Source: Tricholoma matsutake (taxonomy: Eukaryota; Basidiomycota; Agaricomycetes; Agaricales; Tricholomataceae). Taken from it: 64,000 nt of DNA. The stretch lies in the NCBI GenBank assembly GCA_026075535.2, contig AP026549.1:7378001-7442000 (forward strand). The letters are read 5' to 3'. Position numbers and translations under genes: made by a program. Below the pieces are notes generated by a model. That model made no database searches, had not been told where the DNA came from, and worked only from the letters and a program-made list of their open reading frames with translations. Of this stretch, positions 58,501-64,000 are shown piece by piece (the stretch's first letter is position 1; every line of letters starts with the position of its first letter).

Positions 58501-60343
58501 GAAGGAAAACCTCCCATCAGCATTGAGACAATGTATGCTCCTATAGACAAAGGAGGGAAACAAGTCTTCAATTTAGCACAGTGCAATAATGCCATAGAAC
58601 TCACCTGGCTATGCGATCTCCTAGCTCCAACAGCTAAATGCCCACCTTGGGCCTTTTTTGCACATGCCTGTTTAACCACTTTGCACAGAAATCTCCCATT
58701 GTCCATGAAGAAGCAAGGGTTAATGTTTTTGCACAAACCTGGACACCACGACTCCCCAGCTTGCCCCAGTCACTCCAACAAATCACCAAAGCTGCAAGAA
58801 AATACAACCTAAACCTTGAAGCCCTATCCTATGCAAGCAAAACACTAGACACATTCCCTGTTTGGTTCCCCATCAGAGCTGATGAGATAATAAGTAAACA
58901 AAACAATACCCATGCTGCTAATTGCCTTCACACATGTCATAAAGTTACAACAGTGGGACAGCTACAAAAAATTGCCAACTGTGATATGTCTGGTCATGCA
59001 GACTCACAATTCTGCAACTGTCCAAAATGAATAGAAGATGGGATACACCTTGGATGTGCTCATCCCAACAATTGCTGGAAACATGCCATACAAATTCTAA
59101 ATCACCTCCACCCAAAATGGAACCCAGACCACCCTCTGAATAGAGATGCCTTGGCTCCACCTGAAAACCCCTCTCCCAACCTGCTAACAGAAGCAATCAA
59201 GAAAAAATCTGAGCTTACATTGTTTGCATACTCAACCTCATGTGGCCCCTATGAAGACAGCTTCTGTATCTTCTCTTTACCACTCCCAATGCACCCAATG
59301 CCAGCATATCCAATAGCCCCCCCCCCCCCAGGTTATTGCCCCTGACCCCCAACAACCTGCCTCTCTCCTTATCTCAGCAGGTTGCAGCCGTATAAACCAA
59401 GATGGTGACTATGAAAATGGTGGAGGTTTCCTCCTACAAATGCCAGATGAATATCAAGGCTCCATCAAAATGCCAGACAACATGACATCCCCAACCTGTG
59501 GTGAATTAGGTGCTCTAATATGTGCTCTCCAATCAACCCCTCCACATCTCCCACTAAAAATATACATACAGCAAAAAACAATCCTATCAGAGATTACCAT
59601 TAACCTCACAAGAAATGAGGACTCTGATTGGGCACACACCAACAACAAGAACCTTTACAAATCCCTTGTCTCCAACCTCTGCCAATGATCAGCCCCAACC
59701 AAGCTCCAACAATGGTCTACAACAACCCCAGCAGATAGGAAGCAACTGCCCAACACCTTGCAAAAGCTGCACTTGAGAAGCCACATTGCAATGAAATTGA
59801 CATTAGTACTGACCATAAATGGACCTTGGCAGGGATGAAACTAAAGAATGGCACCCAACTATACCAAGGTATCACCAAATGGAAACTAGCAAACAAGTCT
59901 AGATGACAAACAGAGATACAACTGGCAACTATGACTTACGCTGTCCAAGATCTAACAGGTGAAACACCAACACCTGATAAAATATGGTCAGCAATCCATA
60001 AATGTGATCTCTCAAAACAGATCAGGAACTACCTCTGGAAAAGTTTACATAACACCTACAAAATAGCAGTTTTTGGAGTAGAATCCCTAACATGGAACAC
60101 CGTGACAGATGCATACTATGCGGAGAGTGTGAATCAATGGAACACATCACCATTGAATGTCCCAATTCAAATGCCATTAGTATCATCTGGAATTTAGCAA
60201 AAAACCTATGGTTAAGACATGAAGAATCCTGGCCAGAAATACAGTTCGGAACCATCCTAGGTTGCATACTAGTAGACTTCAAAAGTGAAAAGGGCAAGAA
60301 GCTCCATGGCAAGAACTGCCTTTTTGAGATCCTTGTAACTTAG
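55503..60343 (+). pseudogene. LINE-B ORF2: APE endonuclease, reverse transcriptase, RNase H, zinc finger
   Basis: Endonuclease 55820-56560: LASLNMRG, FLALQETHL, GIYAPNS, LLGDFN, and SSQIDRIYL with ITDHQ-type MTDHQL. Reverse transcriptase 57280-58100: KATGIDGLPYEFWK, NYRPITLLN, QAGFIQGRSI, RGVRQGDPLSC, and FADD at 58024-58035. RNase H near 59390-59580 (ISAGCSRINQDG, SPTCGELGAL). Terminal finger CILCGECESMEHITIEC near 60105. Lesions: TGA 56142, 57862, 57877 and 59028; frameshifts at the A-run near 57008, at about 58700, and at the C-run near 59320; further decay at 59688-60090. Nuclear target-primed reverse transcription is the family role. Confidence 0.9.
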
Positions 60344-60888
60344 TCAGTGCACCTGATTTGGAAACTATGATGTGAAAAAGTCATTAAATTTGAAGGGGTT
60401 CCAGACAAGTTCCACTCACCAGACGAGATCCACAATAGATTGGTAGCACAAGTAAACCAATGACTACACTTAGACATCCTGTCCACAAACAGGAAGCTGC
60501 AAGACAGAAGTGCTCTGACACAGGGAATTGTACTCCAAACCTGGAGTGGAGTCCTAAAGGATGAAGACAGTCTGCCAAATAACTGGATCTGGAAGCAAGG
60601 GGTTTTAGTTGGTATTTCATCTTGCCACCCTCTGGTGCAGAATAAATAATAGTTTAGGGCCACGGCCCTATCCTATAATCTTTGAGATGGCGAGTCCAAC
60701 ACTGCTGGCACATGGTAGCGAACATAAAGGTATTTCCCCTAGGTGATATTTTCGGGTCTTCAGCAATGATTTCCCTAACTCAGTGCATCCTCCCATGCTG
60801 ACCTTGTCAGTTGTCGGAGTTGACCAAAGCTTCAAGCTCAAGCGTTCCACCAAAAAAAAAAAAAAAAGACTAATCTCATGAACTGTAG

Positions 60889-62839
60889 CCTCCAATTCCA
60901 GTCCATGACACATAGAAAAGAAGTATAACAAAGAGATGGAGCTAAAGTGTCATTGAACAATGTTGTTTTGATTTATGGTAAAAGTTATCCATCATACCTA
61001 TAAGTGATACCCTGAGGGTATTGTATACCCCTTGTACCCTTCATATCCCTTACCCTTACCCCCAGAAACCCCTACCCTTGTGAAGGGGTAAGGGTTTTGG
61101 AGGGTAAGGGTAAGGGTAGAGAATTTTTACCCCAGGGTTACCCCTGGTATTCTCTATTAGTAGGAATTAGTAGTTATTTCACCAGAACCTGGCAGAATGA
61201 TATATAACCACCTGTACTTACTGTCTATGGCATGGTACATGCATGACTGTCATTACAGTTAGGATTGATATATCAAAACAACTGTGATTGCATGCTCAGG
61301 TAGACACCCCCACACATCAATCAGCAGCCTGCTAGTCATCATCCTGCCATCTGCCTACCCACCCAGGGCCACTGTTAGACTGTTAATAACTTTTTCATCT
61401 CACTTTCAGATCTGTTTTTGAATAATGCTTCATTGTGGATTGATGTGGGGTTGATGGGACTTCTACTTCTCTGATATTCCACCTGATCATCAATTTGACA
61501 GGCCCTCAATGTTTCCTACCAGCTTTGCTTCATGACATGTTCTGTCCATATGTTTCAGATATTTTTTTATTTCTGAGAAATGGTATATTGTTTAATCTAC
61601 AGGTTGGTGAAGACTTGTCGACCATCAGATTTCTTCATTCTACATAGTCAGAGGATGTTTCGTGATCCTATTTTCACCTGTCAAAACATATTTTTCAATA
61701 CATATATTGTGGTGGCAGGGGCTCCTGTTGAGCATTCACACTCCTGCCTAGAGCTTTCCGAGTTACTGTTCTCACCCCACAACCCCATTTCCCCATTTCC
61801 CCATTGCTCCATCATCAGTTCACCCCACCACCCCATTCAATTTTTTGGTTGCTTCATTGCCCCCATGACCCTCCCTGAAAATTGCTCCCACCAATATTGT
61901 AGGGTTGGCCTGTGATTATGGCAAAAAGACTGTAGCGAGAAACATGAGGACTGCAGGACACCAGGGTATACAGTCTTAAAGAGTTCAAATTAACACACAC
62001 AGGGTGATGAATTTGTATGTACACCTGATCCAGTGCCCTAATCATCTAACCTGCATCATGTCCAGTGTTTCCTTCTTACATTCTTTGGGTTCATTGCAAT
62101 CAGCTCAGGTTGGGATTAGGTGCTAGGGTGGTCATGGCAGGTATGGTGTGGCCTTGGTTGAGGCTGAAGGGCTATAAGATTAGTGGGTAAAATATAAAAG
62201 TTATGGATCACCCACCTTTATGGTGTGATGGAGTGGTGAGACAGACAAGTTACATTGACACGTTCAAGCTGGATGATGTTGAAAAAGTGTACTGCCACCT
62301 ATTCTTATGCCTCAAGAACAGAATCAAACAAAAATGGGAGCCTTACCATACTTCAACACAGGTATCCAAGGGTTTAAAAATCATCGGAATATGATATCTT
62401 ATAGTATTAGATCATATGGGTGGTGTAAGAGATTCTCTCTTACAATCCATTTCTGGTACTGATCACACCTTGTCATGGTCAACTACATATCATGTGTCTG
62501 ATAGTTATGAATATTGTATGACAGTTTTGTATGATCATCTTTCTTAATCCATACTATGTTCATCTCAGCTCCTGGTCCATTTGAGTGTTGGAAGTAGATA
62601 CTTCCTTCCACTTTTTTTGAGACAAACACAATCACAGGATGGTCAATCTAATCAGCCACCAACTTCTTCAAAACCATCAACACAGAGTCTCACCACCTTA
62701 TCACCACCATAAGTGTTATCACACCCTGCTTCTCCCAAACCCACCCAACCCATACACTGCAAAATATGTCACCGCACCTCAACCACCTCACATCATTGCC
62801 AAAGATAGCTTAATAGCAACTGGGAAAAAGGAACCCACA
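60889..62839. other. No gene seen
   Basis: Apart from a GGGTAA-rich palindrome (61010-61150) only short frames are present; none has family features. TTCATTC/CCCCATTTCC-type simple repeats occur near 61780. Confidence 0.5.
61010..61150. repeat. Inverted TTACCC/GGGTAA simple repeats
   Basis: CCCTTACCCTTACCCCC on the left is mirrored by GGGTAAGGGTAAGGGTA on the right about 35 bp later, giving a strong fold-back. The unit GGGTAA is not the fungal telomere unit GGGTTA. Confidence 0.65.
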
Positions 62840-62841
62840 TA

Positions 62842-63211
62842 GTGTTGCCACTGGCTCAGCTGAGGTTTTTCAATAAAATGGCTATAGCATGCCAGGTAAA
62901 TTTCCTAAATTCACCAAGATATTTGAGCATGTGGATGGGCCCATAGACCAAGGGGTTGTCTACCAAAATTAGTTGAACCGATCAATTGTCCCTGAGTTAT
63001 TTAATAAACAAAATTTGGCTTGATGGCTCGGCTTGAAATCAAAGCCAAGTGAATAAGTCAGGAATGGGGGATCCGGTCAGATAATGTTGGCAGAAGACCC
63101 CTCGGCTTATGGGCTTGTCCATATGCTCAAATATCCTAGTGAATTTAGGAAATTTATCTGGTATGCTACAGCCATTTTATTGAAAAACCTCGGCTGAGCC
63201 AGTGGCAACAC
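62842..63211. mobile_element. Fold-back MITE, GTGTTGCCA family, second copy (370 bp), TSD TA
   Basis: GTGTTGCCACTGGCTCAGC at the left end returns inverted at the right (GCTGAGCCAGTGGCAACAC). TA flanks it (62840-62841, 63212-63213). It shares termini and the internal GACCCCTCGGCTT with 14268-14610 but the arms have diverged. It lies just upstream of the gag at 63559. Confidence 0.85.
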
Positions 63212-63558
63212 TAAACCCACATCAACCTCCCCAATATATAAACTGTGACATCCAAAAGTCAGAGAGCACCATGCCTAAAAACCACCCTCATCACCCCATT
63301 AAAATGCACCAATAGCAAACTGTCTCACAAACCTTCCATGCCCTGCCCACTCACCACCCATAGCTGTGCATGCACCCAGCGCCCCATCACACCCCTATCT
63401 AGCTCTTCCCACCATCAACCCCCTCTTACCCCCTCACTGCCACCCACACATATAACCAGCCTCCTGCAACAGACCACCTGCAAGCCTAGCCCCAACTCAT
63501 CAGATTCAGAAATTGAATTCTCTCGACCACCAACACGCATTGCCACTTTGCACCCAAC

Positions 63559-64000
63559 ATGACAACAGAGATCCCCTATGCTGCAGCTGTGGTACAACAG
63601 GCATCTGTGAGCCATGCCCCTGTTCTGTCTGCAGGCTGCATCACAATTGCCACCATACGAGCCTTTAAAAATGCCTGCTGCCAGTTTTTTCAACACAGAT
63701 CCATCACAGAAGTGGACTGTGTATCTTCCATCATATACAATTTTGAAGGCTCAGGCATTCAATCCTGGGTCAATGCAAACAATGCCCACCTGTCTGCCCT
63801 CACATTCCCCCAGTTCCTCCCAGAGTTCAAGAAGAAATTCCTTCCCCAAAACTGGCAAGACAAACTTGTTGCTATGCAGATTGGAGTCCAGGGTATGACA
63901 CCCTTCCTCTCTTGGACAGAGAGAGTCCAGGAGGCAAATGCAGAGCTTGGGATTGCAAAATCCAACTATCATATTGAGGAAGACAAGTTACATGCTCACT
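63559..64000 (+). CDS. gag: Retrotransposon gag, 3' end outside the window
   Basis: Open from ATG 63559 to the window edge (147 codons, no stop). ITIATIRAFKNACCQFFQHR, IQSWVNANNAHLSAL, FLPEFKKKFLPQNWQD and FLSWTERVQEANAEL match the capsid region of basidiomycete LTR-retrotransposon gag proteins. A Ser/Pro-rich frame ends at 63562, directly upstream in another frame (63245-63562), and may be its N-terminal part displaced by a frameshift. LTR and pol would lie beyond the window. Confidence 0.7.
   Translation, partial: MTTEIPYAAAVVQQASVSHAPVLSAGCITIATIRAFKNACCQFFQHRSITEVDCVSSIIYNFEGSGIQSWVNANNAHLSALTFPQFLPEFKKKFLPQNWQDKLVAMQIGVQGMTPFLSWTERVQEANAELGIAKSNYHIEEDKLHAH

Larger units (their letters stand above)
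53321..60868 (+). mobile_element. LINE-B: near full-length Tad-like LINE with a 20-bp TSD
   Basis: ACTAATCTCATGARCTGTRG is present at 53301-53320 and again at 60869-60888, directly after a 16-bp poly(A) (60852-60867). In between lie a gag-like ORF1, then endonuclease, reverse transcriptase, RNase H and a terminal zinc finger. The duplications differ at two sites, both A/G transitions. Several stops and three homopolymer or other frameshifts make it inactive. LINE-A at 26941-28841 is a truncated relative. Confidence 0.9.

Noticed and set aside
61010..61150. Interstitial telomere
   Set aside because: The unit is GGGTAA, not the GGGTTA expected for most fungi.

Overview
The window looks like a transposon-rich stretch of an Agaricomycete-type basidiomycete genome. 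The evidence is three spliced host genes with introns of about 48-73 nt, a STE3-type pheromone receptor with the usual basidiomycete gene structure, chromodomain Ty3/Gypsy elements, Tad-like LINEs and a DUF6570-type Helitron relic. No species is assigned. There are no bacterial operons or CRISPR arrays.

Layout. 1-11619: a decayed Ty1/Copia element (Copia-A, +) split by a complete 7.7-kb Ty3/Gypsy chromovirus (Gypsy-A, 1608-9323, target-site duplication TACTC). Gypsy-A carries, between pol and its 3' LTR, an intact spliced gene on the opposite strand that encodes a coiled coil plus a canonical Zn(II)2Cys6 cluster. 11620-22101: a degraded Gypsy element on the minus strand (Gypsy-B) with an extra ORF after pol. 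It is broken by a fold-back MITE (14268-14610) and by a 2.16-kb terminal-inverted-repeat element (17772-19926) that holds about 370-bp tandem hairpin units. 22310-26929: another fold-back element, a Copia 5' remnant and hairpin-rich repeats. 26941-28841: a 5'-truncated LINE (LINE-A) with a 1.16-kb CACTA-like insertion, ending 102 bp upstream of a host gene.

28955-32203 is the only compact host gene island: purine nucleoside phosphorylase (+, six exons) and a stomatin-like SPFH protein (-, ten exons), convergent. A retropepsin-like gene fragment cut by a CACTG-type MITE follows, then repeats, a Helitron relic (35210-37545) and a young Gypsy (Gypsy-C, 37617-43663, LTRs 99.3% identical, one in-frame stop). 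44848-46328 (-) is an intact seven-exon STE3 pheromone receptor. 47341-52642 is a fold-back element with a Copia element (Copia-C, 47670-52106) inside it. 53321-60868 is a near full-length LINE (LINE-B) with a 20-bp target-site duplication. The window ends in the gag of another retrotransposon.

Genome-wide pattern. Differences between paired LTRs, and most in-frame stops (mainly TGA where homologues have Arg), fit CpG to TpG/CpA decay of methylated repeats. Insertion order can be read from the nesting and the target-site duplications. All exon models are by eye from splice signals, frame and family alignment from memory; no search was run.
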